Origin: Fibrobacter succinogenes | Lineage (GTDB): Bacteria > Fibrobacterota > Fibrobacteria > Fibrobacterales > Fibrobacteraceae | DNA length: 64,000 bases | Assembly (NCBI GenBank): GCA_902776765.1 | Contig: CACYRP010000010.1 | Span: 56,944 to 120,943 of the forward strand | Direction of reading: 5' to 3' | Shown here: in pieces, positions 7,997 to 17,268 of the stretch | How positions within the stretch are numbered: position 1 is the first letter of the stretch | How the letters are laid out: each line of letters starts with the position of its first letter | Notes under the pieces: model-generated | Databases searched by the model: none | What the model was told of the DNA's origin: nothing | The model's input: the letters and a program-made list of their open reading frames with translations, nothing else | Position numbers and translations under genes: made by a program

Positions 7997-9649
7997 ATGA
8001 TTTATAGAAAAAGCTTCTTTGTTTTGGTCCTTGCTCTTTCGAGTATGGTGTTTGCTACTAAGTACGAAGCCGAATCAGCAACTCTTTCCGGAGGAGCAAA
8101 AAATGTCAACGCATCCGGAGTTTCGGGAACGGGTTATGCAGACTTGCAAGAAGGAAATATTTCTTTTAATGGAGTCACCGCAGAAAGTGCGGGCAAGTAC
8201 CAAGTAACCATCCATTACAAAGCCGGAGATTTCAAAGCGAACTATTTGAAAGTAAACGGCGCAACCGCAGGCACCATCGACTTTAACGCCACCACTTCGT
8301 GGGCGGATGTCACGACTGTCGCAACACTTAAAGCTGGGACAAACACAATCTCTATTGAGAAATACTGGGGCTGGATTAGCGTTGACTATATCGATATCGA
8401 ACCTTACCAGTCATCGCCTTTCAAAATCTCCGCAACGCCAGTTACCCCAAATGCCACCGAAAGTGCCGTCAAACTCTACAGTTTTTTGCGAGAAAACTTT
8501 GGCAAAAAAACGATTAGCGGTATGATGACCGGCGACATGAGCGGTTACACCATGGGAGCCGACTTCAAGACGCACGACGACGTGAAATACACCTACACGC
8601 GCACAGGAAAGTACCCGGCTCTTGTCGGTTTAGATTTCTTGTTTGCAAGCGGTCCGAAAGCAAACGAAAGCTGGAACAAGGAATACACGGACAAGGCTAT
8701 TTCAATCGCGAAAGGCCTCTGGAAAGCGGGAGGCATCCCAGCATTCACTTGGCACTGGAAAGACCCGCTAGATAAAAAAGACGCCTTCTATATCCAGAGT
8801 GCGGCAAACGGTGGCGAATACACTGATTTCGATTTCTCTACAGGTTTCAAGCCAGGCACCACCGAATGGAACACCGAAAGCGCAGCTTACAAAGGAATCG
8901 TAGCCGACATTGACCACATCGCCGATTATTTCCTTGAATTGCAGAAAGATGGTGTAGCGGGAATCTTCCGTCCTTTGCATGAAGCGGGTGGAAAGTGGTT
9001 CTGGTGGAGTATCAATTCCGGAGAACAGTTCGCCGCCCTCTATCGCCTCGTCTATGACCGCATGGTCAAAGTCAAAGGGGTAAAAAACATGATTTGGGTC
9101 TATAACCCTGAAGGAAGCACAGTCACCTCTTGGGATCCGGGTAGCGAATACTACGATGTACTCTCCATTGACATCTACAACAGCGCAAATGACCATTCCA
9201 GCAACGCGAGCGCTTTCGATAAATTCAAGAACGCCTCGAAAAGCACGAAAATTCTCGCGCTCAGCGAAAATGGCCCCATTCCCGATGTGAACAATATGCA
9301 TACCGACGAAGCCGTATGGAGTTGGTGGATGCCGTGGTACAGCACTTGGAGCGGAACTTGGCCCGGCCAAACAAAAGATGGTGTATGGAAAAGCAACATG
9401 AATGACGAGCGTATCATTACTCTCGAAGACATGCCTGGTTGGAACAAGTATACAATTGCTAAACCAGACACTAATACCATCAGCATCGCAATATTGCCCC
9501 ATGCCTCAAGAATCGCGACCATCGTTGGAATTTTTGACATGAACGGACATTACTTGGGAATCACCACGCAAGGACTTCCGAAAGGTCGCTATGTTGTACG
9601 TAGAAAGATTCAAGGACACATTGTGAATACGGTGTATTTCAAGAAATAA
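7997..9649 (+). CDS. Secreted GH26 endo-beta-1,4-mannanase with CBM35 and C-terminal beta-domain
   Basis: This enzyme hydrolyses beta-1,4-mannan backbones of plant cell walls outside the cell. Of 550 residues, 1-20 form a signal peptide ending MVFA. Residues 22-136 are a CBM35-type carbohydrate-binding module (starting YEAESATLSGG, ending YWGWISVDYIDIE). About 145-480 is the GH26 barrel, with the acid/base Glu329 in FRPLHEAGG and the nucleophile Glu424 in ALSENGP. The last 60 residues (IVGIFDMNGHYLG...GRYVVRR) form a small beta-domain like the C-terminal modules of secreted Fibrobacter enzymes and T9SS cargo. GGAGG lies upstream of the ATG. An esterase with the same upstream palindrome follows, so the two probably act together on hemicellulose. 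Confidence 0.93.
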   Translation: MIYRKSFFVLVLALSSMVFATKYEAESATLSGGAKNVNASGVSGTGYADLQEGNISFNGVTAESAGKYQVTIHYKAGDFKANYLKVNGATAGTIDFNATTSWADVTTVATLKAGTNTISIEKYWGWISVDYIDIEPYQSSPFKISATPVTPNATESAVKLYSFLRENFGKKTISGMMTGDMSGYTMGADFKTHDDVKYTYTRTGKYPALVGLDFLFASGPKANESWNKEYTDKAISIAKGLWKAGGIPAFTWHWKDPLDKKDAFYIQSAANGGEYTDFDFSTGFKPGTTEWNTESAAYKGIVADIDHIADYFLELQKDGVAGIFRPLHEAGGKWFWWSINSGEQFAALYRLVYDRMVKVKGVKNMIWVYNPEGSTVTSWDPGSEYYDVLSIDIYNSANDHSSNASAFDKFKNASKSTKILALSENGPIPDVNNMHTDEAVWSWWMPWYSTWSGTWPGQTKDGVWKSNMNDERIITLEDMPGWNKYTIAKPDTNTISIAILPHASRIATIVGIFDMNGHYLGITTQGLPKGRYVVRRKIQGHIVNTVYFKK

Positions 9650-9792
9650 AAAAAATACCACAAAGTAAAATTTACATCACCTGTAGTCTATACACATCAC
9701 AGTCATTCATGGCAAAGGATTTCGCTTTACCTCCCCTATCGTAGGGAAATAGATTAAATAAGTTTCAGCCTATCCTCCTGAAATGTTAGACA

Positions 9793-9836
9793 AAATAAGA
9801 TTTGCATTCAAAGATGCGAATCTTATTTTTGTTTTT
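9793..9836 (+). terminator. Intrinsic terminator downstream of the mannanase gene
   Basis: AAATAAGATT-TGCAT and ATGC-GAATCTTATTT form a stem of about 14 pairs around a six-base loop, followed by TTTTTGTTTTT. It lies about 145 bases after the GH26 stop. The rest of the 9650-9961 spacer holds the palindrome at 9859 and no gene. Confidence 0.85.
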
Positions 9837-9858
9837 AGCCACTCACGTACTTAGATTC

Positions 9859-9876
9859 GTGGACAATGTTGTCCAC
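9859..9876. promoter_or_regulatory. Palindrome GTGGAC-N6-GTCCAC before the esterase gene
   Basis: GTGGAC-AATGTT-GTCCAC is embedded in a longer inverted repeat (TTCGTGGACA/TTGTCCACGAA) and ends 85 bases before the start codon. It matches the site before the mannanase gene in both half-sites and spacing. Confidence 0.6.
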
Positions 9877-9961
9877 GAAATAAAAATTACATGTGAAAGA
9901 AACTTCATTTCGAGAATATTTTTTTTGGAGGGACAAGAAAAATAAAAAAGGAGCAGCTTAT

Positions 9962-11419
9962 ATGAAAAAAGTCCTATGGAATAGATTACCATTTAGTGTA
10001 ATTCTGATGATTTCTGCTATGACTGCAAACGCATTCACCCTGACAGGAACAGTGAATAACGACAGCGGCAAGGCCATTCAGGGTGCAGACATTTCACTTA
10101 TTCAAAAAGGACTCAAAACCAAAACCGACGCATCTGGCGCATTCACAATCCACCAAGACGAAGAATCGCAAGCGATGACAAGCAGGATTGATGTCGGATA
10201 TATTTCCGTAAACAACGGAATCCTTTCTTTTTCACAGGGGGCTAATACTCCAGTACAGGTGCAAATTTTTGACATGGTCGGAAATCGCTTGCTGAACGAA
10301 AAAATGTACGGCTCGGGAACGGTTGACATGAAAGCGACCGTGAAAGCGAAGGGCGTGTATGTCGCCCGCGTCCACGTTGGTTCGGCACAGCAAAATTTCA
10401 AGTTCACAGCCGACGGAAGCTTTATTACAACATTTGGCGAGCAATATAGCGCCAAGGCTCTTCTAAAAGCAGGGGACTCGGATAACCTACGCGTCGTTGC
10501 TGACGGATTCGACACTCTCAATGTAAAACTCGACAATCTCGACACGAATCTTGCGCTTACACTCAAGAAAACGGCTCCACCGCAACCGCAGTATGAATAT
10601 GGATGGGGCCTAAAGAACAATCCGGTGCCGACTCGTGGCTGCGGCAAAGACACTAAACTCGATTACAAGTACCGTGGCAATAAGCCCTACATTGATTTCA
10701 GATGGAGTAAAGGCATGCGAACCGTGCGCATTGACATGCCGAAAAGTTATGACAAGAATAAACCGTACAAACTCATTTTCGGAATGCAGTGCATGGGCGG
10801 TTCTGCAAGCACCGTGCAGGACGAAGGCTATCACGGCCTCAAGTGGATTGACAAGAACGAATCAGCAATCTTTGTCGCGCCCGAAGGCAATGGCAATCAG
10901 CTGCCCTGGGGACAAGATGATTACCTCCTATTTGACGAACTCCTCGCATATCTCGAAGGCAACTTCTGCATTGATTCTAGCCGTGTATTCTCTATAGGAT
11001 TCAGCTATGGAGCCATGTTCAGCAACGGTCTTTCGTGGAATCACCAAGACGTACTCCGTGCAGTAGCGGTTTATGAAACTGCAGAACGCAACATTTGGCT
11101 CCCGCAGCGCAAAAAAATGGGAATCGGTTGGATGGGCGTACTCGGTCTCGATGACGGCATGTGCACCCCCGAAATGGGTCGAAACGCACGCGACATCATC
11201 TTGTCGCTCAACTCCGAAGGTGACAAGGCGAAAAACGAACGCGCCGAAGAAGCCCCGCGCAACGCCCCGCACAAGTGCTACGACTACACGACTGTCGAGG
11301 AACGATTCCCTGTTCGCTGGTGTACTCAAAGCGGAGGCCACATTTGGGATCACAAGGACCCTGGCCAGCAGCAATCCTGGGTTCCGCAAGCCACATGGGA
11401 TTTCTTCAACAAATTCTAA
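9962..11419 (+). CDS. Secreted multidomain carbohydrate esterase (feruloyl/acetyl-xylan esterase-like)
   Basis: A 485-residue secreted alpha/beta hydrolase. An N-terminal signal peptide ends near ANAFT. Residues 25-75 (LTGTVNNDSGKAIQGADISL) are a carboxypeptidase-regulatory-like beta-sandwich and about 80-150 (VQVQIFDMVGNRLL...GVYVARVHVG) a small C-terminal-module-like beta-domain, here placed internally. The esterase domain from about 215 has the nucleophile Ser348 in GFSYGA and His460 in GGHIWDH, as in the polyhydroxybutyrate depolymerase/feruloyl esterase group. Expected substrates are feruloyl or acetyl esters on xylan. AAAGGAG before 9962 fixes the start. The upstream palindrome is shared with the GH26 gene. 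Confidence 0.85.
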   Translation: MKKVLWNRLPFSVILMISAMTANAFTLTGTVNNDSGKAIQGADISLIQKGLKTKTDASGAFTIHQDEESQAMTSRIDVGYISVNNGILSFSQGANTPVQVQIFDMVGNRLLNEKMYGSGTVDMKATVKAKGVYVARVHVGSAQQNFKFTADGSFITTFGEQYSAKALLKAGDSDNLRVVADGFDTLNVKLDNLDTNLALTLKKTAPPQPQYEYGWGLKNNPVPTRGCGKDTKLDYKYRGNKPYIDFRWSKGMRTVRIDMPKSYDKNKPYKLIFGMQCMGGSASTVQDEGYHGLKWIDKNESAIFVAPEGNGNQLPWGQDDYLLFDELLAYLEGNFCIDSSRVFSIGFSYGAMFSNGLSWNHQDVLRAVAVYETAERNIWLPQRKKMGIGWMGVLGLDDGMCTPEMGRNARDIILSLNSEGDKAKNERAEEAPRNAPHKCYDYTTVEERFPVRWCTQSGGHIWDHKDPGQQQSWVPQATWDFFNKF

Positions 11420-11439
11420 CGGACAACACAATTCAAAAT

Positions 11440-11467
11440 CGGATGTCGAAAATTCGGCATCCGTTTT
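11440..11467 (+). terminator. Intrinsic terminator of the esterase gene
   Basis: CGGATG-CG and CG-CATCCG pair around AAAATT with one bulge on each side, followed by TTTTATA. It lies between the convergent esterase and outer-membrane efflux genes and may serve both. Confidence 0.8.
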
Positions 11468-11490
11468 ATATTTCCATTCACCCGTTCCGT

Positions 11491-12852
11491 TCACCGGCCT
11501 GTTGCAGTCAAGTACGCACAGACAGCAGTGTAATACCCTGTAACGGCTTCGGTGTAAGAGTCTGCGGCCTGCTGGCGCAACGTTTCAGCCTCAAGCATAT
11601 TGCTAAGCGTCGCCGTGCCCGCATTGTAATATTCACGTTGAATGCGGAGATTTTCTTCAGCTTGGGCAATGGCATCACGACTGATTTCTATTTGTTTGAA
11701 GGATTCGTTCAGCGTGTTCCATTTGGCATCAATATCCACCTTGATCAAGTTCTTGTTTTCTACCTCGTCAATCGCCGCCTTTTGCGCCTTCAAGTCAAGC
11801 TTGGCGGTAGAATAGCTATTGCTCCACCAATCCGAAATCGGCACCGTAAGCGATGCAAAAAGCACGCCATTCACAGCATCATCGTCAAGCAAGTTTTGAT
11901 AAAGCAAACTTGCGCCAACAGCAAGAGTTGGGAGAACTTTGCCGCGTTCCATCGAACGCTCCTTTTCGGCAGCTTCGCGACTGATGGCAAGCAACTTACT
12001 TTCGGCACGGCGTTCAACACCATCGTCAGCAGAAATCGCGTAAGATTCAGGCGGCGTTATTTGTGAAAGATCAGCATCGGCAAGGTCAAAATCAGCATTG
12101 TCGCGGTTCATTTGCCGCGCCAGCATCAGCTTTGCGACCGAGATTCCATTTTCAAGTTTCAGACGATTGCTTTGCAACTTTTTCTTTTCGAGTTCAACAC
12201 GAAGCAAATCATTTTTCACAGCGACCCCCGCTTCTACAGCAACTTGGACATCGCTATAAATTCCATCCACCTGTTTTTCGGCTTCGGCAAGTGTTTTCAA
12301 CTTTTCCTTAAGCGAAATAATGAGCCAGTAATAGGTCTCCGTATTCTTGCGGATTTCCGTTTCGGTAAGAGTTTCCTGCAATTTGGCAGCACGAGTTCCA
12401 ATTTTGGCAAGCTGATTGCCGTTGTAAATTTGTCCGCCCACAAAAATCGGCTGAATCAAAGTCAAATGCCCAATAATTCCTTTATCAACCATTCCCATAT
12501 TAAAAGTCGTCGGAAGTCCTGACAACAAAGAAGGGTCAATCCCCGCCTGCACCAAGGTCGGCGCAACTTGTTGTCCGACACTTTCCATTTCTTTGGACAG
12601 ATCTATTTTTTGTTTTACCAAGAAATCGTTCGAGATAAAGGCAAAACCACCGGCAAACACTTTCGGGAAATACGCCGGAAAGGCGCTTCCTTCGGTTTCT
12701 TCGGCCATTTGGCGATTCACTTTTGCACTCTTCAAAGTCGCATTATTTTCGCGGGCAACACGCAAGCAATCATCAAGCGTAAAAACATCCGCCGCGAACG
12801 ATGCGGAAATGCTAAAAATAAGAGCAACCATTATGTTATTCAATTTATTCAT
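11491..12852 (-). CDS. TolC-family outer-membrane efflux protein
   Basis: A 453-residue outer-membrane channel component of a tripartite efflux pump. It has a signal peptide (ISASFAADVF at the cleavage region) and the repeated coiled-coil halves of the TolC fold, for example FTLDDCLRVARENNATLKSA at the start and AQAEENLRIQREYYNAGTATLSN near the end. The second half is a typical OEP motif with the AGTATLSNMLEAE turn. It is the last gene of the MFP-RND-TolC operon read on the minus strand, but it is separated from the RND gene by 118 bases of repeats, so it may have a weaker linkage or its own promoter. Confidence 0.92.
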   Translation of the reverse strand: MNKLNNIMVALIFSISASFAADVFTLDDCLRVARENNATLKSAKVNRQMAEETEGSAFPAYFPKVFAGGFAFISNDFLVKQKIDLSKEMESVGQQVAPTLVQAGIDPSLLSGLPTTFNMGMVDKGIIGHLTLIQPIFVGGQIYNGNQLAKIGTRAAKLQETLTETEIRKNTETYYWLIISLKEKLKTLAEAEKQVDGIYSDVQVAVEAGVAVKNDLLRVELEKKKLQSNRLKLENGISVAKLMLARQMNRDNADFDLADADLSQITPPESYAISADDGVERRAESKLLAISREAAEKERSMERGKVLPTLAVGASLLYQNLLDDDAVNGVLFASLTVPISDWWSNSYSTAKLDLKAQKAAIDEVENKNLIKVDIDAKWNTLNESFKQIEISRDAIAQAEENLRIQREYYNAGTATLSNMLEAETLRQQAADSYTEAVTGYYTAVCAYLTATGR

Positions 12853-12864
12853 TTTATAAACTCC

Positions 12865-12985
12865 CTGGATTCTTCGTCCCTTCGGTCCTCAGAATGACGC
12901 AAAGAGAACGTTTACTTCTTACCATCCACTGCCTATCGCCTACTTTTTCCTAATCACTAATCACCAACCACTAACCACTAATCAC
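12865..12985. repeat. REP palindrome plus short CTAATCAC/CTAACCAC-type tandem tract
   Basis: At 12865-12899 a REP-like palindrome (GGATTCTTCG...CAGAATGACG) occurs. At about 12951-12985 a tract of six- to eight-base units of the form CTAATCAC, CACCAAC and CACTAAC follows. The tract overlaps the last codons of the RND gene, whose final residues VISG and stop codon are written in it. Confidence 0.7.
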
Positions 12986-15900
12986 TTTTCTGCGTCTGAA
13001 TTTCATACAACTGACGCCCCAATAAGCAACGGGCAGCACAGTCAAAATCAAGCACATCGTCACAAGCGTTCCCCAGAAAATGATGATGGCCATAGGCACC
13101 CACAGACCATCTCCACTCACCATCATAGGTAAGACCCCCGCAGAAGCCGCCGCCGAAGTCAGGAATATCGGACGCATACGCCTAAGTGCCGAATTGTATA
13201 TGGCATTTTTGGGACTCAAATGTTCCTTGCGCTTCAATTCCTCAGCATAATCAATCATGATAATTCCATTACGCACCATAATTCCAAACAAGCTCACCAT
13301 GCCAAGGACGCCCGTAATCGTGAAATCCATATCCGTAATCCACATGGCAACACCCGTCCCGAAAATAGAAAGCGAAAGCAACGAGAACAACGTGAACGCG
13401 ATACGAATTTTTCGGAAGTGCCATACCATGATAAAGAACATCATAGCAACAGCCACGACGAGACCTTTAAGGAGTCCAGGGAGCGTTTCGATAACAGAGG
13501 CAGCTTCGCCGCCAAGCTCCAATTTAACACCTTCGCTAGCAGTCAACTTTTTCAGCGATTCAAAATGCTTTAAAGCAAGGTCATTCGCACTGACGCCAGG
13601 CGAAACTTCGGCAGAAATCGTCACCGTCGGGAGACCATTCCTTCTATCGCGCGCGCCCTCGTTGAATACAGGCGAGAATTTCGCAATCTGGCGGAGCGGC
13701 GCATTAGAAAGTCCGCCATAAGTTGCGATTTGTTCATTTTCAAGATTCAAGAAACTTGCAGAATCAGCATGCGTTCCCTTAAGCACTACAGGAACATTTC
13801 TATTGCCTTCCCAAAGAGTTGCAATCGGGAATCCGGCATTGTAGCGAGAAGCAAGCATCGCCTCGACAGAAAACTGGTTCACCCCAAGTTTCGAAGCATT
13901 TTCGTCAAGCGAAACTTTAATGCCGCTCAAAGGTTCTCCATAGGAACTGCGAACAAGATAAACACCTGGGAGACCCCGCAAATAATTTTTCACCTTTTCG
14001 CTTGCAACTTTACGATTTTCATCCGTTCCATCGGAGATTCTAATTTCTATTGGCGATGCGGCATCGCTAAAGCTGAGCTGTTTAAAGCGCACAAATACAT
14101 TTGCAAAATGATCTACATATTTTTCCGAATACTCCTTGATAATCTCTTCTGTAGCATGAGCACTTTCGGTATTTACGATAAACTGCGCAAAATTTTCACC
14201 GGCAAATTGCGGTGCATAAGTCATATGAAAACGCGGCGAAGACATTCCCTTGAATGTCGTAATGTAGGTGACTCTCGGATCTTTTTCCAAGATACACTTC
14301 ATGCTATCCGCCACGGCAGAAGTCTGATTAATTGAAGTCCCGTTCGGCAAATAAAATTCCACAGAGAACTGGTTGCGTTCCGCAATCGGCATGAGTTTTA
14401 TGGGGCGAGAAATAATCATAACCGCGCCCAAGACAACACAAATAACCGCCACAAGAATGGTCAATTTTGGGAACCTGAAACAAGTTCTCAAAACGCGTTC
14501 ATAGATAAAGTTCGAGAGACTCTCAAAAGAGAACTTGCTCTTCTTTTTTGTTTTCGGTTTTAAGAAAGCAAATTGCAAATAGGGAACAATAAATATCGCC
14601 ACGAGCAAAGAAATCGAAAGAACGATAGTCACCGCCCACGGGAATGTTGTCACAAAATCGCTAAACATTCCATTCATCGTCACCAAGAACGGGAAGAAGG
14701 TAATGCTTATGGCGAGCGTAGCCGAAAAAATCGATTTCAAGAAATGAACGGCGCTATGTTCCGCCGCTCTCCAGCGTGTACCAGAACCATAAATTCGTTC
14801 TTGATAATCATCCAATATCACGATGGAATTATCTACAATCATTCCCAGCGACACCATCAAGGCTGCAAGCGTCACACCATTTATTTCGTAGCCGAGGCCA
14901 AAGAAAAGCCCAAGCGAAATGAAAATGGATATTGGAATAGTCGAAGCCGCAATCAATGCCACCTTGAAAGGTTGCAACAGAACAACCACAATAATAACCG
15001 CCAATACGGCAACCAAGATTTCTCTCAAAAAGTCATCAATACTTTTGCCAACAACTTCCGTCTGGTCCGTAATGCGGAACATCTTGACTTCTTCAGGCAA
15101 GCTGCTTTCAAATTCAGAAAGCACTCGTTTAATTTCTTTGCCCATTTTCACGATATCGTGGCCCTTTTTCATTTCGACGCTAAGCATCACGCACTTGTTG
15201 CCATTCACCTCGATGTAGGCTGTACGATCAGGATATTCGCGTTCCACACGGGCAACATCTTTCAGCCGCACCACACTTCCATCAGGTGCGCTAAAGACAA
15301 TTGTTTCGCGGACACTTTCTAAGGTATTCACGCCACTTTCCACATAAATCGGGTGATTGTATTCGCCATCCCTCAAAGTTCCCGCAATATTCACAAGGCC
15401 TTGCCCCGAAAGGAATGCCGCCACCGACTTGTAACCCAACCCGTACTGGGAAAGTTTATCGTTGTCCAGATAAATAGAAATCTGGTCTTTCTGTTCGCCA
15501 AAACGCGTAATGCGGCCGACACTTTCAAGCGGTCTTAAGTTATCCGCAAGCCCATCCAGATATTCACCCAATTCACGATAAGTTTTATTCTTGCTTTCTA
15601 TCGCCAAGAGCATCGACGAAGCATCGCCAAAATCATCCATCACAATAATCGCAAGGACTCCAGCAGGCAAACTCGACTTGAACTGCGAAACACCATGCTT
15701 AAAGCGACTCCAAAACCCATCTTTGTCATACACGTAATCTTCGAGCGCCACCTGAACAATCGCCATGCCATCGCGAGTCATAGAAGTCGTTTTACTTTTT
15801 TTGACATCGCCGTAAGTAAAGATGTAGTCTTCAAGCGGTTTCGTAACACGGTCTTCCACTTCTTTCACAGTTGCACCTGGATAAACTGCAATCACAACGC

Positions 15901-16045
15901 CCTGACGCACCGTAAATTCAGGGAACTCATTTTTTCGATTAGCAGAAAGGCCATAAACGCCAAACAGCACCAAAATGCAGCAAAGCATAAACACAATGCC
16001 GCGATAACGCATGGCGGTTTCAACAAAGGAACGTTTCTTTTTCAT
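12971..16045 (-). CDS. RND efflux transporter, AcrB/HAE type
   Basis: A 1024-residue proton-driven inner-membrane pump of the resistance-nodulation-division superfamily. It has the classic architecture of TM1, a large periplasmic porter loop, TM2-6, a second porter loop and TM8-12. Landmarks are the N-terminal FPEFTVRQGVVIAVYPGAT, the TM4 block ALMVSLGMIVDNSIVILDDY with the proton-relay acidic residue, and GVLGMVSLFGIMVRNGIIMIDY in the second half. The adaptor gene lies 9 bases upstream and the TolC gene downstream, so a full tripartite exporter is encoded. Substrates are unknown. The last residues and stop codon fall in a short repeat tract. Confidence 0.95.
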   Translation of the reverse strand: MKKKRSFVETAMRYRGIVFMLCCILVLFGVYGLSANRKNEFPEFTVRQGVVIAVYPGATVKEVEDRVTKPLEDYIFTYGDVKKSKTTSMTRDGMAIVQVALEDYVYDKDGFWSRFKHGVSQFKSSLPAGVLAIIVMDDFGDASSMLLAIESKNKTYRELGEYLDGLADNLRPLESVGRITRFGEQKDQISIYLDNDKLSQYGLGYKSVAAFLSGQGLVNIAGTLRDGEYNHPIYVESGVNTLESVRETIVFSAPDGSVVRLKDVARVEREYPDRTAYIEVNGNKCVMLSVEMKKGHDIVKMGKEIKRVLSEFESSLPEEVKMFRITDQTEVVGKSIDDFLREILVAVLAVIIVVVLLQPFKVALIAASTIPISIFISLGLFFGLGYEINGVTLAALMVSLGMIVDNSIVILDDYQERIYGSGTRWRAAEHSAVHFLKSIFSATLAISITFFPFLVTMNGMFSDFVTTFPWAVTIVLSISLLVAIFIVPYLQFAFLKPKTKKKSKFSFESLSNFIYERVLRTCFRFPKLTILVAVICVVLGAVMIISRPIKLMPIAERNQFSVEFYLPNGTSINQTSAVADSMKCILEKDPRVTYITTFKGMSSPRFHMTYAPQFAGENFAQFIVNTESAHATEEIIKEYSEKYVDHFANVFVRFKQLSFSDAASPIEIRISDGTDENRKVASEKVKNYLRGLPGVYLVRSSYGEPLSGIKVSLDENASKLGVNQFSVEAMLASRYNAGFPIATLWEGNRNVPVVLKGTHADSASFLNLENEQIATYGGLSNAPLRQIAKFSPVFNEGARDRRNGLPTVTISAEVSPGVSANDLALKHFESLKKLTASEGVKLELGGEAASVIETLPGLLKGLVVAVAMMFFIMVWHFRKIRIAFTLFSLLSLSIFGTGVAMWITDMDFTITGVLGMVSLFGIMVRNGIIMIDYAEELKRKEHLSPKNAIYNSALRRMRPIFLTSAAASAGVLPMMVSGDGLWVPMAIIIFWGTLVTMCLILTVLPVAYWGVSCMKFRRRKVISG

Positions 16046-16054
16046 AGAATTCCC

Positions 16055-17113
16055 CTATCGAGCAACAGCCTGATTTGCCGTTTGAACTCGGTCACCCTCG
16101 CCCACCTTGGACATTCCCTTTACCACAACGGAATCACCATCGTCAATTCCCTGCACCAAAAGCTGTGAACCATTTCCTAGAGAGGTTTCAACATTTTTTC
16201 TTGTCGTTTTTCCGTCACGGACAACCCAAACAAAAGAACGATTGTATTCATCCAAAAGCACCGCAGATGCGGGGAATTCTACACCAGCGAGAGAATTTTT
16301 ACTATCGATGAACATTTCCAAAAGCATTCCCGGCAAAAGCTCGCCACTCTTATTTTTCAGTTCAGCTTCGATTTGGTAAGAACGCGAAAGCGGATTAGCA
16401 GAAATTCCCTTATTTGTAATCTTCCCTTCAAAAGTTTTATCGCCAAGTGCACCGACACGGACTTCTACTTTGTCACCCACATTGAGCATAGCAACATCTT
16501 TTTCGGGAACGGAGGCAACCGCCTTGACCGTCGCGATATTCACGATGCGAAACACAGGAGCGCTCGGCACCACATTCTGCCCGACTTCAAGCGATTTGCC
16601 CACCACAATTCCCGTTGCAGGGGCGTAAAGTTTGCAATCATCCAGCGCCTTTTGCGCAAGCTTTTCAGCCGCAATCGCCTGCCTATACTTACTTTCGACA
16701 TCCATCCACTGGATTTCAGAGATGGTCTTGTTCTCGTGCAACTTTTCCATACGGGCGCGCGCATCTTCCGCCTGATTTTTCAAAGCAGAGGCAATCTCCA
16801 AGGCACTCTTTGCAGATGTATCATCCAAGGTCGCCACAAGCGCACCCTTGTTCACCTTTTTGCCTTCGGTCACACGCACCGACTTCACCGTCCCCGGCGA
16901 AGAAAAGCTTACCATCGTTGTCGCGACTTCGGCTATAGAACCCGCGTAACGCAACGAACTGCCGACATTTGAATTCTTAGCGACAATAGTCTCGACTTTA
17001 ACTATCGGCGTTTGTTTCTGAGCGATTTTCTTGTCATTGCGAGAATTGAAGTCACTTTCGCAAGCAACAAGAGACAAAATCAAAAAGGGAAGTATGTACA
17101 ATTTCGTATTCAT
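16055..17113 (-). CDS. RND pump periplasmic adaptor (MFP/HlyD family), lipoprotein
   Basis: A 352-residue membrane fusion protein that joins the RND pump to the outer-membrane channel. LSLVAC near residue 16 is a lipobox, so the mature protein is lipid-anchored in the inner membrane as in AcrA. The barrel-sandwich halves SFSSPGTVKSVRVTEGKKVNKGALVATLDD and LYAPATGIVVGKSLEVGQNV are clear, joined by a helical hairpin. I chose the ATG at 17113 because it directly begins the signal peptide; an ATG at 17185 would add 24 residues of non-signal sequence. The gene diverges from the AraC regulator at 17269, which is a candidate controller of this operon. Confidence 0.92.
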   Translation of the reverse strand: MNTKLYILPFLILSLVACESDFNSRNDKKIAQKQTPIVKVETIVAKNSNVGSSLRYAGSIAEVATTMVSFSSPGTVKSVRVTEGKKVNKGALVATLDDTSAKSALEIASALKNQAEDARARMEKLHENKTISEIQWMDVESKYRQAIAAEKLAQKALDDCKLYAPATGIVVGKSLEVGQNVVPSAPVFRIVNIATVKAVASVPEKDVAMLNVGDKVEVRVGALGDKTFEGKITNKGISANPLSRSYQIEAELKNKSGELLPGMLLEMFIDSKNSLAGVEFPASAVLLDEYNRSFVWVVRDGKTTRKNVETSLGNGSQLLVQGIDDGDSVVVKGMSKVGEGDRVQTANQAVAR

Positions 17114-17268
17114 ACTTTCAAAAATATGATTTAGGCACGTCAATTTTAAGGTTAAAATTTCGCCAAAAACAGAAATTTTTACCATTATTTGCGCTTTTTC
17201 ACACCTGTTTAGGAAAATTTGAGGTAATTTTTACAAGGAGTAATTTCAAATCATCGTTTTTAGTTTTT

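Noticed and set aside
9893..9961. Longer start for the esterase at 9893
   Set aside because: Residues before 9962 are charged and would precede the signal peptide; AAAGGAG directly supports 9962.
12951..12985. CRISPR-like repeats
   Set aside because: The units are only 6-8 bases, adjacent without spacers, and no cas gene is present in the window.
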